Positions 25,669-34,747 of a DNA stretch of 64,000 nt are shown one piece after another. Numbering within the stretch: the first letter of the stretch is position 1; each line of letters starts with the position of its first letter. The notes beneath the pieces were generated by a model. It saw nothing but the letters and a program-made list of their open reading frames with translations, was not told where the DNA came from and searched no databases. The position numbers and the translations under genes were made by a program. The stretch lies in assembly GCF_000312665.1 (NCBI RefSeq), contig NZ_HF536773.1, forward strand, positions 1,420,661-1,484,660. Reading direction: 5' to 3'. Source of the DNA: Rhizobium mesoamericanum STM3625. Lineage in GTDB: Bacteria > Pseudomonadota > Alphaproteobacteria > Rhizobiales > Rhizobiaceae.

Positions 25669-26979
25669 ATGTTTGACCATATGAAGGCAAAGGCCTTGCT
25701 TCGCAGCCGTTTCACTGCACGTTCGGCGGCCACCGGACTAGCGCTCCTGATTGCAGCGGGAAGTGCTGCGGCAGACACGACCGTCAAGTGGCTGCACCTT
25801 GAAATCGACCCGAACTATCTGGCGGCCTGGAAGAAAATTGCCGACAAGTACGAGGCCACGCATCCAGGCGTAAAGATCCAAATGCAGTTTCTGGAAAACG
25901 AAGCCTTCAAGGCGAAACTTCCAACACTGCTGCAATCGAATGATGCCCCGGATCTGTTTTTTAGTTGGGGCGGTGGCGTCCTGAAGCAGCAGCTTGCGAC
26001 CGGCACGCTGATGGACTTGACCGAAGCCATGAAGGCCAAGGACGGCGCCTGGCAGAAGAGCTATAATCCGGCCTCGATCAATGGCCTGACCTTCGACGGC
26101 AAGATCGCCGCAGTTCCCTACAAGATGGGCACGGTTTCCTTCTTCTACAACAAGCAGATGTTTGCGAAGGCCGGCGTGGATGCCGCGTCCATCAAATCAT
26201 GGGACGACTATCTCGCCGCCGTGAGAAAACTTAAAGCTGCCGGCATCGTGCCGATTGCAGGCGGTGGCGGCGAAAAATGGCCGATCCATTTCTACTGGAG
26301 CTATCTCGTCATGCGCGATGGCGGCCAGAAGGTCTTCGATGCAGCCAAGAACGGGCAGGGCGAAGGCTTCAACGATCCGGCGATCATCAAGGCCGGAGAA
26401 CAACTCGCCGAGCTCGGCAAGCTGGAGCCTTTCCAGCCGGGCTTCCTCGGCGCGACCTGGCCGCAGGCGCTTGGCGTCTTCGGTGATGGCAAGGCAGCGA
26501 TGATTCTCGGTTTCGAGAACACAGCTGCGAACCAACGCACGAATTCCGGCGATGGGAAGGGACTTGACCCAGACAATATCGGTCGCTTCGCGTTTCCTGC
26601 CGTCTCCGGCGGGGCGGGCGCCGTGACCGACACGCTCGGAGGCCTGAACGGCTGGGCAGTGACGAAAAAGGCGCCCCCCGAAACGCTTGATTTCCTCGCC
26701 TATCTGACAAACGCCGAAAACGAGCGCGAGATGGCCAAGGCCGGCATGCTCATTCCGGTTGCAATCGGCGCAGAAGACGGCGTGACCAATCCGTTGATGC
26801 ATCAGGCAGCCGAACAACTCGCGCACTCGACGTGGCACCAGAACTTCTTCGATCAGGATCTTGGGCCGTCTGTTGGCCGAGTGGTCAACGATGTCTCCGT
26901 TGCTATCGTATCGGGGCAAATGAGCCCAACCGACGGCACCCAACAGATTCAGGAAGCCTTCGAGCAGGATCAGCTCTGA
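25669..26979 (+). CDS. Sugar ABC transporter substrate-binding protein (family 1, CUT1)
   Basis: Periplasmic binding protein of 436 residues with a long Sec signal peptide (SAATGLALLIAAGSAAADT, cleavage near residue 36). The mature part has typical family 1 features: IADKYEATHPGVKIQMQFLE, APDLFFSWGGGVLKQQ, and GTVSFFYNKQMFAKAGVDAA. It captures an unknown sugar or oligosaccharide for the two permeases encoded next. The start at 25669 has a strong CTGGAGGAGAA site; a start at 25630 adds 13 unlikely residues. No ATPase gene follows the operon. Confidence 0.92.
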   Translation: MFDHMKAKALLRSRFTARSAATGLALLIAAGSAAADTTVKWLHLEIDPNYLAAWKKIADKYEATHPGVKIQMQFLENEAFKAKLPTLLQSNDAPDLFFSWGGGVLKQQLATGTLMDLTEAMKAKDGAWQKSYNPASINGLTFDGKIAAVPYKMGTVSFFYNKQMFAKAGVDAASIKSWDDYLAAVRKLKAAGIVPIAGGGGEKWPIHFYWSYLVMRDGGQKVFDAAKNGQGEGFNDPAIIKAGEQLAELGKLEPFQPGFLGATWPQALGVFGDGKAAMILGFENTAANQRTNSGDGKGLDPDNIGRFAFPAVSGGAGAVTDTLGGLNGWAVTKKAPPETLDFLAYLTNAENEREMAKAGMLIPVAIGAEDGVTNPLMHQAAEQLAHSTWHQNFFDQDLGPSVGRVVNDVSVAIVSGQMSPTDGTQQIQEAFEQDQL

Positions 26980-27046
26980 TCAAGACGATCGCGGCGCGGA
27001 GACGCATCCGCGCCGCCCTCAATCTGAATAACGGGGATCGGCCTTA

Positions 27047-27985
27047 ATGACCACCATCAGCGCGACAAGCATCGTCCGCCCGCGTCCGACTGTCAGACCG
27101 TCGGTGCGAAGCAAGGCTCCTAGCCTGGCGCGGCGGCTGCCGGTCCTGCTTCTGTTTCTGCCCCCAGCACTGTTGCTGTTTGCGATCTTCGTTATCCTGC
27201 CGATGGGGGAGGCCGCCTGGTACAGCCTTTACAAGTGGGATGGTTACGGTCTTCCGACGCAGTTTGTCGGAATGCGGAATTTCGAAGTGCTGTTCAAGAA
27301 CAGCGCCTTCCTGACAGCACTGAAGAACAATGCCCTGATCATCGTTATTTCGATTTTGATCCAGATACCACTCGCCATCTGGCTGGCGATGATGCTGGCG
27401 CACCGGATCGCCGGTGTCGTCCTTTTTCGCCTGATCTTCTTCCTGCCTTACGTGCTGGCGGAGGTCGCAGCTGGCCTCATCTGGCGCTTCGTCTACGATG
27501 GCGACTATGGCTTGTTTGCCTCGGCTGCCCACCTTTTCGGCGTCGCGACCCCTTATGTTCTGGCAGACAAGGACCTTGCGATCTATGCGGTGTTGGCGGT
27601 TGTCGTCTGGAAATATTTCGGCTTCCACATGATGCTGTTCATCGCCGGGCTGCAGTCTCTCGACAAGAGCGTGCTGGAGGCTGCCGAAATCGACGGCGCG
27701 AGTGGCTGGCAGAAATTCCGTTACATCACTCTGCCGCTTCTCGGCTCGACCGTCCGCCTGTCCATCTTCTTTGCCGTCGTTGGCTCGCTGCAGCTCTTCG
27801 ATTTGATTATGCCGCTGACCGGTGGTGGGCCGTTCAATGCGACGCAGACCATGGTCACCTTCCTGTTCAACTTCGGCGTTACGCGCATGCAGGTCGGCCT
27901 CGGCAGCGCCGTTGGCGTCGTGCTGTTCCTCATCTGCGTGACGCTCGCCTTCGGCTACAAACGGATATTCATGCGCAATGACTGA
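27047..27985 (+). CDS. Sugar ABC transporter permease (MalF/UgpA type)
   Basis: Inner-membrane permease of 312 residues with six predicted membrane segments; the first is LLLFLPPALLLFAIFVILPM. The cytoplasmic EAA loop that docks the ATPase reads EAAEIDGASGWQKFRYITLP. The N-terminus (about 30 residues) is arginine-rich and cytoplasmic. It follows the binding protein by 67 bases and overlaps the second permease by eight bases, showing translational coupling. Confidence 0.92.
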   Translation: MTTISATSIVRPRPTVRPSVRSKAPSLARRLPVLLLFLPPALLLFAIFVILPMGEAAWYSLYKWDGYGLPTQFVGMRNFEVLFKNSAFLTALKNNALIIVISILIQIPLAIWLAMMLAHRIAGVVLFRLIFFLPYVLAEVAAGLIWRFVYDGDYGLFASAAHLFGVATPYVLADKDLAIYAVLAVVVWKYFGFHMMLFIAGLQSLDKSVLEAAEIDGASGWQKFRYITLPLLGSTVRLSIFFAVVGSLQLFDLIMPLTGGGPFNATQTMVTFLFNFGVTRMQVGLGSAVGVVLFLICVTLAFGYKRIFMRND

Positions 27986-28826
27986 TATGGCCTCAACAGC
28001 CCGGATTGCGACCGGCACGAAGATCTACCTCTACGTCTCGCTGACGATCATCGCCGCAATCGTGCTGGTGCCACTGCTGACGACAGCGCTTGGCGGCTTC
28101 AAGGATCTCGGTGACCTGCGCACCAACCCCTTTGGACTGCCTGCTGCATGGCATCTGGAGAACTACACCGACATTCTCTTCGGAGATCGCTACTGGCGCC
28201 AGATGATGAATTCGCTTGTCATCGCGACGCTCACCGTCTGCCTGACGGTTTCGGTTTCAGCCATGGCCGCTTTCACCTTCGCGCATGTAAAGTTCTTCGG
28301 CGCCGGCTTCCTGCTCAACTATTTCCTGATCGGCCTGATGTTTCCGGCAGCGACCGCCATCCTGCCTTTGTTCATCCGGATCCGGGACCTCGGCTTGCTG
28401 AATTCATACTGGGGGGTCGTCCTGCCGCAGGTCTCCTTTGGCCTTGGCATGAGCATTCTTTTGTTTCGGAACTATTTTCGCAACCTTCCGGAAGAATTGT
28501 TCCAGGCGGCAATTGTTGACGGCTGCGGCTACATCCGCTTCTTTTGGCACATCTCGCTGCCGCTCTCGCGGCCGATCATTGCAACTGTCAGCATAATCTC
28601 CTTCGTCGGCAGCTGGAACAGCTATATTCTACCGCTTATCATGCTGAACTCGGAGACGATGTACCCGTGGCCGCTCGGCATCATGGTCTATCGCGGCGAG
28701 TTTGGAACCGCCTGGCAGCTCGTGCTCGCCTTCATCACGCTGACGATCATGCCGACCATTATCGTCTTCTTCTTGGCGCAGAAGCATATCATCGCGGGCC
28801 TGACGGCCGGGGCAGTCAAGTCCTGA
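27978..28826 (+). CDS. Sugar ABC transporter permease (MalG/UgpE type)
   Basis: Second inner-membrane permease of the importer, 282 residues with six membrane segments. The EAA docking loop is recognisable as QAAIVDGCGYIRFFWHISLP, and the C-terminal FFLAQKHIIAGLTAGAVKS is the classical end of MalG-type proteins. The operon stops here: in most CUT1 loci a MalK-type ATPase gene would follow, but the next gene is an unrelated secreted hydrolase on the other strand. The orphan ATPase at 2801-3964 is a candidate partner. Confidence 0.92.
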   Translation: MTDMASTARIATGTKIYLYVSLTIIAAIVLVPLLTTALGGFKDLGDLRTNPFGLPAAWHLENYTDILFGDRYWRQMMNSLVIATLTVCLTVSVSAMAAFTFAHVKFFGAGFLLNYFLIGLMFPAATAILPLFIRIRDLGLLNSYWGVVLPQVSFGLGMSILLFRNYFRNLPEELFQAAIVDGCGYIRFFWHISLPLSRPIIATVSIISFVGSWNSYILPLIMLNSETMYPWPLGIMVYRGEFGTAWQLVLAFITLTIMPTIIVFFLAQKHIIAGLTAGAVKS

Positions 28827-28916
28827 CGCAACGGGCCGAGGATGCAGCTCAGCGTCATCCAAAGGCGAGGCGGCCCTCAGTGAGGGAGGAATGCGAAGTG
28901 ACCGCGCATCCCCGTA

Positions 28917-29789
28917 TCACGATGCGGGAACCCACTTGAAGTGATCACCATCGGACTGGATATGGCCGACGCCGGGGAACGGGAAGTGAGGCGCGAAGAT
29001 GAGTTCCTTCGATGCGGCAAGCTTTTTCAGGGTCTGAATGCGGGTTTCCTCACCGATGGTTGCGTCCGTGTCGAACCCGAGCGGCCAATCGGGCCGGACA
29101 AGTGAAATGATCGAACTGTGAACGGTATCGCCGATGTCGAAGAGTTTCTCTTTGTCGGAAACCATCTCGTAGCCGACATGGCCGGGCGTGTGTCCTTTCA
29201 AACTGACGGAGGTAATGCCAGTGACGACCTCGGCACCCGGCTCGAAGGTCTTCACGTGCCCCTCGATTGTCTTGACGACGTCAGCGAGCTGATCGTTCGT
29301 CTTGGCAAAATCCCACTCGAGCGACGACATGCGGATGGTTGCCTTGGGAAAGGCAAGTTTGCCGTCCTTGAGGAGACCACCCACGTGGTCGGGGTGCGAG
29401 TGGGTGATCAGTACGTCGGTGACGTCCTCCGGCTTGAAGCCTGCCTGAGCGAGAGACTGTTGCAACGCACCGCCCACACCTGTGTCGATGAGGATCAATT
29501 TCTTAGGCTCCTCCACCAGCAGTGCGTCGACGCTGAGCGTAATAGTGTCCGTCGACGCACCCGCCGCCTTTAGGACGTCTCGGACCTCTTCAGGGCTGTG
29601 GCCGACACCGAATATCGTATTGTCGTTCGGCCTGACGAACTCTGCATCATGCAAGGCAACAATGACAAACGAGCCGAGTTTGAAGGATTTCGAACTCGGC
29701 TGCTGCTGTGGCATCTGGGCGAACGCGCCCGTTGCCAGTGCAGTGGCCAAGGCGAGGCAGACGGAGAAGGAAATTCTGGAGCCGTGCAT
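28917..29789 (-). CDS. Secreted metallo-beta-lactamase-fold hydrolase
   Basis: MBL-fold protein of 290 residues with a Sec signal peptide (ISFSVCLALATALATGAFAQ). The metal-binding motif is HSHPDHVGG, the LLVEEPKKLILIDTGVGGAL strand precedes it, and GHTPGHVGYEM supplies the third histidine; DIGDTVH supplies the bridging aspartate. Such secreted proteins include quorum-quenching lactonases and other esterases, but the substrate is not evident. The gene stands alone and converges with the permease operon. A small inverted repeat CCCTCA-G-TGAGGG (28874-28886) lies between them. Confidence 0.87.
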   Translation of the reverse strand: MHGSRISFSVCLALATALATGAFAQMPQQQPSSKSFKLGSFVIVALHDAEFVRPNDNTIFGVGHSPEEVRDVLKAAGASTDTITLSVDALLVEEPKKLILIDTGVGGALQQSLAQAGFKPEDVTDVLITHSHPDHVGGLLKDGKLAFPKATIRMSSLEWDFAKTNDQLADVVKTIEGHVKTFEPGAEVVTGITSVSLKGHTPGHVGYEMVSDKEKLFDIGDTVHSSIISLVRPDWPLGFDTDATIGEETRIQTLKKLAASKELIFAPHFPFPGVGHIQSDGDHFKWVPAS

Positions 29790-29845
29790 GATTGCAATCC
29801 TTTCACGAAGTGCAGACAGCCCATCTTCATAGGCCTATATCGCAT

Positions 29846-30089
29846 AGGCGGTCACATCGAATTCTCGTGAACACTAGAGCTGCGCCAAGCTCGGTCTTCT
29901 TCTGCAGTGGCCAGATGCTGCCCTCAATGATCACTGCACAGCATGCTCGTGCTTGAGAGTTGAACCATCAGAGCGCTGGGGCGCAAGCAGCAACGATGTA
30001 TTTTTCCCGCCAAGGTCACATCTGGCTGGTTTTACGATGCAAGCGTCGCCCATCAAAGCTGATCGGCCCAGCTCAGGCTGCATGTCCAG
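29846..30089. other. Intergenic, nothing recognised
   Basis: Between the MBL-fold gene start and the end of the small secreted protein gene. It should include the promoter of the MBL gene. No RNA gene, repeat or coding sequence is evident. Confidence 0.4.
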
Positions 30090-30434
30090 TTAAAATCGCT
30101 TTGCGACCTGGTACTCATTCTCTTCCCAAGCGCGGAGTTCGCCGGCTTCGCAAGTGTAAATCTCGTCCGTCTCGTCCAGTCCAATGCCAATGCCATCGAT
30201 GTTGGGATCGTCGAACGTGACGAGGATCCTCGATTTGGGGATTTTTCGATCCTGAAGGTCCTTCAGTATGAAGGCGAGACATTGAACGTTTTTCTTCGTG
30301 TTGCTGGTCTGAATGTGGCCCTCAATTTTGCGATTGACCTTCGAAAGCGGAAGCGTGTCTGCCCGAGCTGCCTCGGAAACAAGCATCGCCGGCAACACCA
30401 GAAAGCAGATCCATACCGAACACAATTTCATCAT
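30090..30434 (-). CDS. Small secreted protein, unknown function
   Basis: A 114-residue protein with a clear Sec signal peptide (MMKLCSVWICFLVLPAML, cleavage after AARA). The mature domain of about 88 residues has two cysteines (in VQCLAF and IYTCEAG) that could form a disulfide, and an acidic C-terminal half. I do not recognise a family. The start at 30434 has GAGGGGA upstream. The same frame is open further upstream to 30680 and reads rather protein-like from 30599, which is odd for a leader; see findings. Confidence 0.65.
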   Translation of the reverse strand: MMKLCSVWICFLVLPAMLVSEAARADTLPLSKVNRKIEGHIQTSNTKKNVQCLAFILKDLQDRKIPKSRILVTFDDPNIDGIGIGLDETDEIYTCEAGELRAWEENEYQVAKRF

Positions 30435-30817
30435 AGAGTTCCCCTCTGCAACCAGGTCAAATCTACCCGTCTGGCGCAGAACGTAGCGCTGATTATCGGG
30501 TCCGGATAGGCCGTACAACTGACCTTCTGATAGTTCAACTTCTCGCACCGCGACGCTTGGATCTTCCATTGTCGCTGGGCATTTCAAACGAACCTTCATT
30601 TGAACCTCAAGGAGGTCCGGTGTAGAGCCAATGTCCTGCCCTCTATCGGCAAATCCTCCGCGCCTACGGCGGGCCTTCAAGAGAGGAGAGTATTGGTGTG
30701 TTTGTCTGCTGATCTAACAAGTAGAATTGCTATATGGATCGCTGCAGCTAGCGACCTCAACCAATTGCAGTTGCTCGATTTTCTCTCTAACTTTCATTGG
30801 TGCAAAGGACGGCGGCA
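30435..30817. other. Divergent intergenic region, no confident gene
   Basis: About 380 bases between the small secreted protein and the response regulator, both transcribed outward. It must carry both promoters. An open minus-strand frame continuous with the secreted protein crosses 30435-30680, and a plus-strand frame overlaps 30600-30821; neither is convincing. No palindrome for the response regulator is obvious. Confidence 0.4.
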
Positions 30818-31483
30818 ATGAGACTGTTAATCGTTGAGGACAATCACGAGCTGGCAGATTGGCTGGCGAGGGCGCTTGAACAGGCACGCTATACTGTCGA
30901 TGCGGCCCTTGACGGCGAGGAGGCCGAGCATTTGCTCGCCATCGCGAATTACGCGGCTGTCATCCTCGATCTTTCCCTGCCCAAAATCGACGGCATGACG
31001 CTCCTCAGGCGCATTCGCCGTGCTGGCAACAAGACACCCGTGATTATCCTGACGGCCAATGCCTCGCTCGACGGACGCGTAGCGGGCCTCGACACAGGCG
31101 CCGATGATTATCTTGCCAAACCCTTCGAGCTTGCCGAACTGGAAGCGCGGTTGCGCGCCCTGATCCGGCGAGGGCATGATCTGGCCAATCCGGCAATCGC
31201 CGTGGGCGATCTCGTGCTTGATAGCGCCACCCGGCAATTCAGCCTGAACGGCGAGCCTTTGCAGCTTACACCGCGGGAACATTCCGTCCTGGAGTATTTG
31301 ATTTTGAAAGCCGGGACGACGGTGACTAAGGCCGCGCTTCTGGAGAGTGTATTCGGCTTCGACGCCGAGACGGATCCGAGCGCCATCGAGATCTATGTGC
31401 ACCGCGTGCGCAAGAAGCTCGAAGGCGGAACTGTCCAGATCGCAACACTTCGAGGCCTCGGATATATGCTGAGGGCACTTTGA
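30818..31483 (+). CDS. OmpR/PhoB-type response regulator (TctD-like)
   Basis: Two-component response regulator of 221 residues. The receiver domain begins MRLLIVEDNHELADWL with phospho-acceptor aspartate in VILDLSLPKIDGM and the conserved lysine in DDYLAKPFELAELEARL. The C-terminal winged helix carries LTPREHSVLEYL and EIYVHRVRKKL, ending ATLRGLGYML. The start at 30818 has AAAGGACGG upstream. The kinase gene begins two bases after its stop. The pair resembles TctD/TctE, which control tricarboxylate uptake, but no tctCBA genes are present here. Confidence 0.9.
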   Translation: MRLLIVEDNHELADWLARALEQARYTVDAALDGEEAEHLLAIANYAAVILDLSLPKIDGMTLLRRIRRAGNKTPVIILTANASLDGRVAGLDTGADDYLAKPFELAELEARLRALIRRGHDLANPAIAVGDLVLDSATRQFSLNGEPLQLTPREHSVLEYLILKAGTTVTKAALLESVFGFDAETDPSAIEIYVHRVRKKLEGGTVQIATLRGLGYMLRAL

Positions 31484-31484
31484 A

Positions 31485-32891
31485 ATGAGGTTTTTTCAGC
31501 CGCGGTGGCTTGTTGCAGGCCCATTTGCGCGCCTTCGCCACAGCCTTCGTGCCCAGCTATTCGCCTGGGTAACAGTAACGCTCGTCTGCGTACTCTGTCT
31601 CAACCTCTATGTCAGCCAGCGCCGTGCCGTCTTCACCGCAAACATTGTCACCGACAACATGCTGCTCGGTTCGGCGCGCATGATCGCAGAAGCGGTGCGC
31701 GTCGATCCAGGCGGCACGATCACGGTCGATATTCCCCCAGCTGCCCTCGAGATCTTCGGCACCGGCTATGGCGACCGCGTCTATTATCGGGTGACGACCC
31801 CGTGGGGAAATCTCGTTGCCGGCGATCCAGCGCTTGTGCAACCTGAAAAGCTCGCCACCGGCCAGGATATGCGGTTTCGCGACATGGATATCAGGGCGAT
31901 GGCGATCAATCATCCGGTCGTCGGCCTTGGCAATGACGGCGTCGCGACGGTGACCGTGGCGGTGACGCTGAACAGTGAAGCCGCGCTAAGGCGGAGCCTC
32001 TGGATGTCCGATCTCACCAATCAGGTCGTCCTGGTCGTGGCTGCTGGCCTCGTCACCGTGCTGGGTCTGCGGCGTCTTCTAGGGCCGGTGCTGAGGCTCC
32101 GCGATGCCGTTCTGGCAAGTCGGCGCGAACGTCTTGAACCCTTCGATCCTGCTAGCGTGCAGACAGAGCTGCAACCGCTTGTGCACGCCCTCAATGATTA
32201 CATGGGCAGGGTACAGAAGCAGATGGGAGCCCAGCGCCGTTTCGTCGCCAATGCGGCGCATCAGCTCAGAACACCTTTGACCCTACTTGCAACGCAGGCC
32301 GGTGTCGCGGCGCGTGAAATGAACGCAACCCGCCGCCACGAGGCGCTGCAGGCGCTGACGCACAGCACCCGGCAGGTATCTCGGCTCGCCGAACAACTTC
32401 TTACCCTCACGCGCGCCGAGCCGGGTAGTCGCGCCCCGCGCGCCGAACGCATCGACATGGCAGAGGTCGCGCGCAAGGTGCTCGAGGCCCATGCCGAGGA
32501 GGCACTGCGACGCGGCATCGACATCGGTCTTGAGGCGGACGGGCAGTCACCGGTGGTCGGCGACGGCACTATGCTGCGCGAGATGGTCGTCAATCTCGTC
32601 GATAACGCATTGCGCTACACGCCGGCGCCAGGCGAAATTACCGTCAGCGTAGCACGTGATAAAACGCATGTGGTTCTAACAGTCGACGATTCCGGTCCCG
32701 GCATCCCCGAAAACGAACGCAACCAGGTTTTCGAACGCTTCTATCGCATTATTGGAACGCGAGCTGAAGGCAGTGGGCTTGGTCTTGCCATCGTCCATGA
32801 AGTCGTGGACGGTGCCGGCGGCTCCATCGATCTCGGGACATCACCTAGCGGTGGCCTTGCCGTGACAGTCCGTTTGCCGTTGGCCTCATAG
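31485..32891 (+). CDS. Sensor histidine kinase (TctE-like)
   Basis: Inner-membrane histidine kinase of 468 residues. Two membrane segments (LFAWVTVTLVCVLCLNLYV and VVLVVAAGLVTVLGLRRLL) flank a periplasmic sensor domain of about 140 residues of the 2CSK_N type seen in TctE. The H-box is VANAAHQLRTPLTLL near residue 260. The N, G1, F and G2 boxes are intact (NLVDNALRYT, DDSGPGIP, FERFYR, GSGLGLAI). It phosphorylates the response regulator encoded just upstream. It is followed by a GC-rich hairpin. Confidence 0.9.
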   Translation: MRFFQPRWLVAGPFARLRHSLRAQLFAWVTVTLVCVLCLNLYVSQRRAVFTANIVTDNMLLGSARMIAEAVRVDPGGTITVDIPPAALEIFGTGYGDRVYYRVTTPWGNLVAGDPALVQPEKLATGQDMRFRDMDIRAMAINHPVVGLGNDGVATVTVAVTLNSEAALRRSLWMSDLTNQVVLVVAAGLVTVLGLRRLLGPVLRLRDAVLASRRERLEPFDPASVQTELQPLVHALNDYMGRVQKQMGAQRRFVANAAHQLRTPLTLLATQAGVAAREMNATRRHEALQALTHSTRQVSRLAEQLLTLTRAEPGSRAPRAERIDMAEVARKVLEAHAEEALRRGIDIGLEADGQSPVVGDGTMLREMVVNLVDNALRYTPAPGEITVSVARDKTHVVLTVDDSGPGIPENERNQVFERFYRIIGTRAEGSGLGLAIVHEVVDGAGGSIDLGTSPSGGLAVTVRLPLAS

Positions 32892-32895
32892 CAAA

Positions 32896-32916
32896 GAGGG
32901 GGCCTTTGGCCCCCTC
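32896..32916. terminator. GC-rich hairpin between convergent genes
   Basis: Perfect 9-bp inverted repeat GAGGGGGCC-TTT-GGCCCCCTC right after the histidine kinase stop and before the end of the ABC permease on the other strand. There is no T-run, so it may act with Rho or as a bidirectional barrier. Confidence 0.65.
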
Positions 32917-32941
32917 GATAGCAGATTGATCAGCGAACGGG

Positions 32942-33820
32942 TTAATGTGTCTCAAGGCTTTGTTGCGGGCGCCACTTGGCAAGGCGTTTCTCGACGAGAG
33001 TCATCACGTATTCGGCCGCAAGCGTCACGACCATCACCAAAACGATGGCGGCGAACATACCGGCTGCGTCAAAGGTACCCTTGGCGATCGAGATCAGCTG
33101 GCCAATGCCGAAGCGCGCGCCGACGAACTCGCCGACGATCGCACCAATGATGGCGAAGCCGAAGGACACATGCAGGCTGGCAAAGATCCAGCTCATCGCC
33201 GAGGGGATGACGACGGCGCGAGTAACCTGCCAATCCGACGCACCGAGAATACGGGCATTGGCGATCATGTCGCGGTCGGCTTCACGCACCCCCTGGAAGG
33301 CGTTGGCGAAGACCACGAAAAACACCATTACGAAGGCGAGGGCTACCTTGGAAGCGAGGCCCAGTCCCATGATCATGATGAAGATCGGAGCAAGAACGAC
33401 GCGTGGGATCGAATTGATCGCCTTGATGTAGACCGAGAAAATATCCGAGAGCATCGGGTTGCGCCCAAGCCCGACGCCGACCACGACGCCTGCGATCGAG
33501 CCGGTGAAGAAACCAATGAGAGCCTCTTCCATCGTCACCCCGAGATGATACCAAAGAGACCCTTCCGTGGTGCCTTGCGTCGCCCACTCATAAAGACGTT
33601 GCAAGACCCCCGAGGGACTTGAATAGAAGAAGGGATCAATCCAGCCGAAATCGGAAGAGAGTTCCCAAAGTCCGAGCGCTGCGACAAGGATCGCGATTTG
33701 CCAGAAAAAGACCGTCTGCTTGCGGCGCTTGATCGCCTTAATCGCAGCGCTCTCGATCTCCTTGTCTGATGTGCCCGGACGGAACGAAGTGGTAGCGGTC
33801 TCCATGGTGATGCCGGTCAT
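32942..33820 (-). CDS. NitT/TauT-type ABC transporter permease
   Basis: Inner-membrane permease of about 292 residues (SsuC/TauC/ThiX group) with six membrane segments. The EAA-type loop is around GVREADRDMIANARILGASD, with the family AVVIPSAMSWIFASLHVSFG following. A GTG at 33838 overlaps the ATPase stop, but the ATG at 33820 has AAGGATG upstream and is preferred. It is the last gene of a binding protein-ATPase-permease set on the minus strand that lies directly downstream of thiMED. Substrates in this family include sulfonates, nitrate and pyrimidine precursors of thiamine. Confidence 0.9.
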   Translation of the reverse strand: MTGITMETATTSFRPGTSDKEIESAAIKAIKRRKQTVFFWQIAILVAALGLWELSSDFGWIDPFFYSSPSGVLQRLYEWATQGTTEGSLWYHLGVTMEEALIGFFTGSIAGVVVGVGLGRNPMLSDIFSVYIKAINSIPRVVLAPIFIMIMGLGLASKVALAFVMVFFVVFANAFQGVREADRDMIANARILGASDWQVTRAVVIPSAMSWIFASLHVSFGFAIIGAIVGEFVGARFGIGQLISIAKGTFDAAGMFAAIVLVMVVTLAAEYVMTLVEKRLAKWRPQQSLETH

Positions 33821-33834
33821 AACGTCATCCTTTC

Positions 33835-34653
33835 TCACGCTGCTTCACTGGCGCGGCGATAGCTGGTCTCGACCTCCTGGCGCAGGTCGTCCCAGATGGT
33901 CTTGCAATAGTCGATGAATGCGTGCTCGTAGCGGATTTCCGAAACGACGCGGGGACGCGGCAGATCGATATGGTAGACGGATTTGACCGTCGCCGGGCCG
34001 GCTGTCAGCACATAGACCTTGTCGGCGAGCGCTACGGCCTCTTCGAGGTCATGTGTAACAAAGACCACCGACGCCTTGCGTTCTGCCCAGAGCTTCAGCA
34101 GTTCCTCGTGCATGACGGTGCGGGTCTGAACGTCGAGCGCGGAAAACGGCTCGTCCATCAAGAGGATCTCGGGCTCGTTGATGAAGGTCTGGGCAAGTGC
34201 TACGCGCTTGCGCATGCCGCCCGAAAGCTGGTGCGGGTAGTGATGCAGGAATTTCGACAGCCCGACGCGGGCAAGCCAGTCTTTGGCGGCCGCCTCTGCG
34301 GCGGCGCGCGATCGGCCGCGAAAAAGGGGGCCGGCCATGACGTTGTCGATGACATTCTTCCAGGGAAAGAGCGCATCTTTCTGGAAGGCGAAGCCGACGC
34401 GGGGATCGATGCCCTTCACAGGGCCACCCATCAGGCGCACTTCGCCGGCCGAGGGCCTGGCCAGACCAGTGACGAGGTTCAAGGTGGTGGATTTGCCGCA
34501 GCCGGTCGGACCGACCACCGCGACGAATTCGCCCCGCTCCACCGTCATGTTGAAGTCCTTAAGCGCCGTCAGCGTCTTGCCGGTCGGGGAAACGAAGCGT
34601 CGCGTGACATTGATGAGCTCGATGGCCGGCTCCTGGCCCTGATTTTTGGACAT
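33835..34653 (-). CDS. NitT/TauT-type ABC transporter ATPase
   Basis: Cytoplasmic ATPase of 272 residues (SsuB/TauB/ThiZ group). Walker A GPTGCGKSTTLNLV, signature LSGGMRKRVALAQTF, Walker B ILLMDEPFSALD and switch VTHDLEEA are intact. The LSGGM variant of the signature is usual for this group. Its stop overlaps the start region of the permease gene, showing translational coupling. It lies 94 bases downstream of the binding protein gene. Confidence 0.92.
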   Translation of the reverse strand: MSKNQGQEPAIELINVTRRFVSPTGKTLTALKDFNMTVERGEFVAVVGPTGCGKSTTLNLVTGLARPSAGEVRLMGGPVKGIDPRVGFAFQKDALFPWKNVIDNVMAGPLFRGRSRAAAEAAAKDWLARVGLSKFLHHYPHQLSGGMRKRVALAQTFINEPEILLMDEPFSALDVQTRTVMHEELLKLWAERKASVVFVTHDLEEAVALADKVYVLTAGPATVKSVYHIDLPRPRVVSEIRYEHAFIDYCKTIWDDLRQEVETSYRRASEAA

Positions 34654-34747
34654 TGGGTCATCCTTTCGGCGGCGCCACTTGCGCTCGCAGACTATAGCTC
34701 CGAAGAATCCGCCCCCGCCCGGAGGCGGGAGCGGCCGGGAGGATTGG

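Noticed and set aside
27044..28018. 324-codon open frame on the minus strand
   Set aside because: Antisense to the MalF-type permease. Very rich in charged residues, as expected from reading hydrophobic codons backward.
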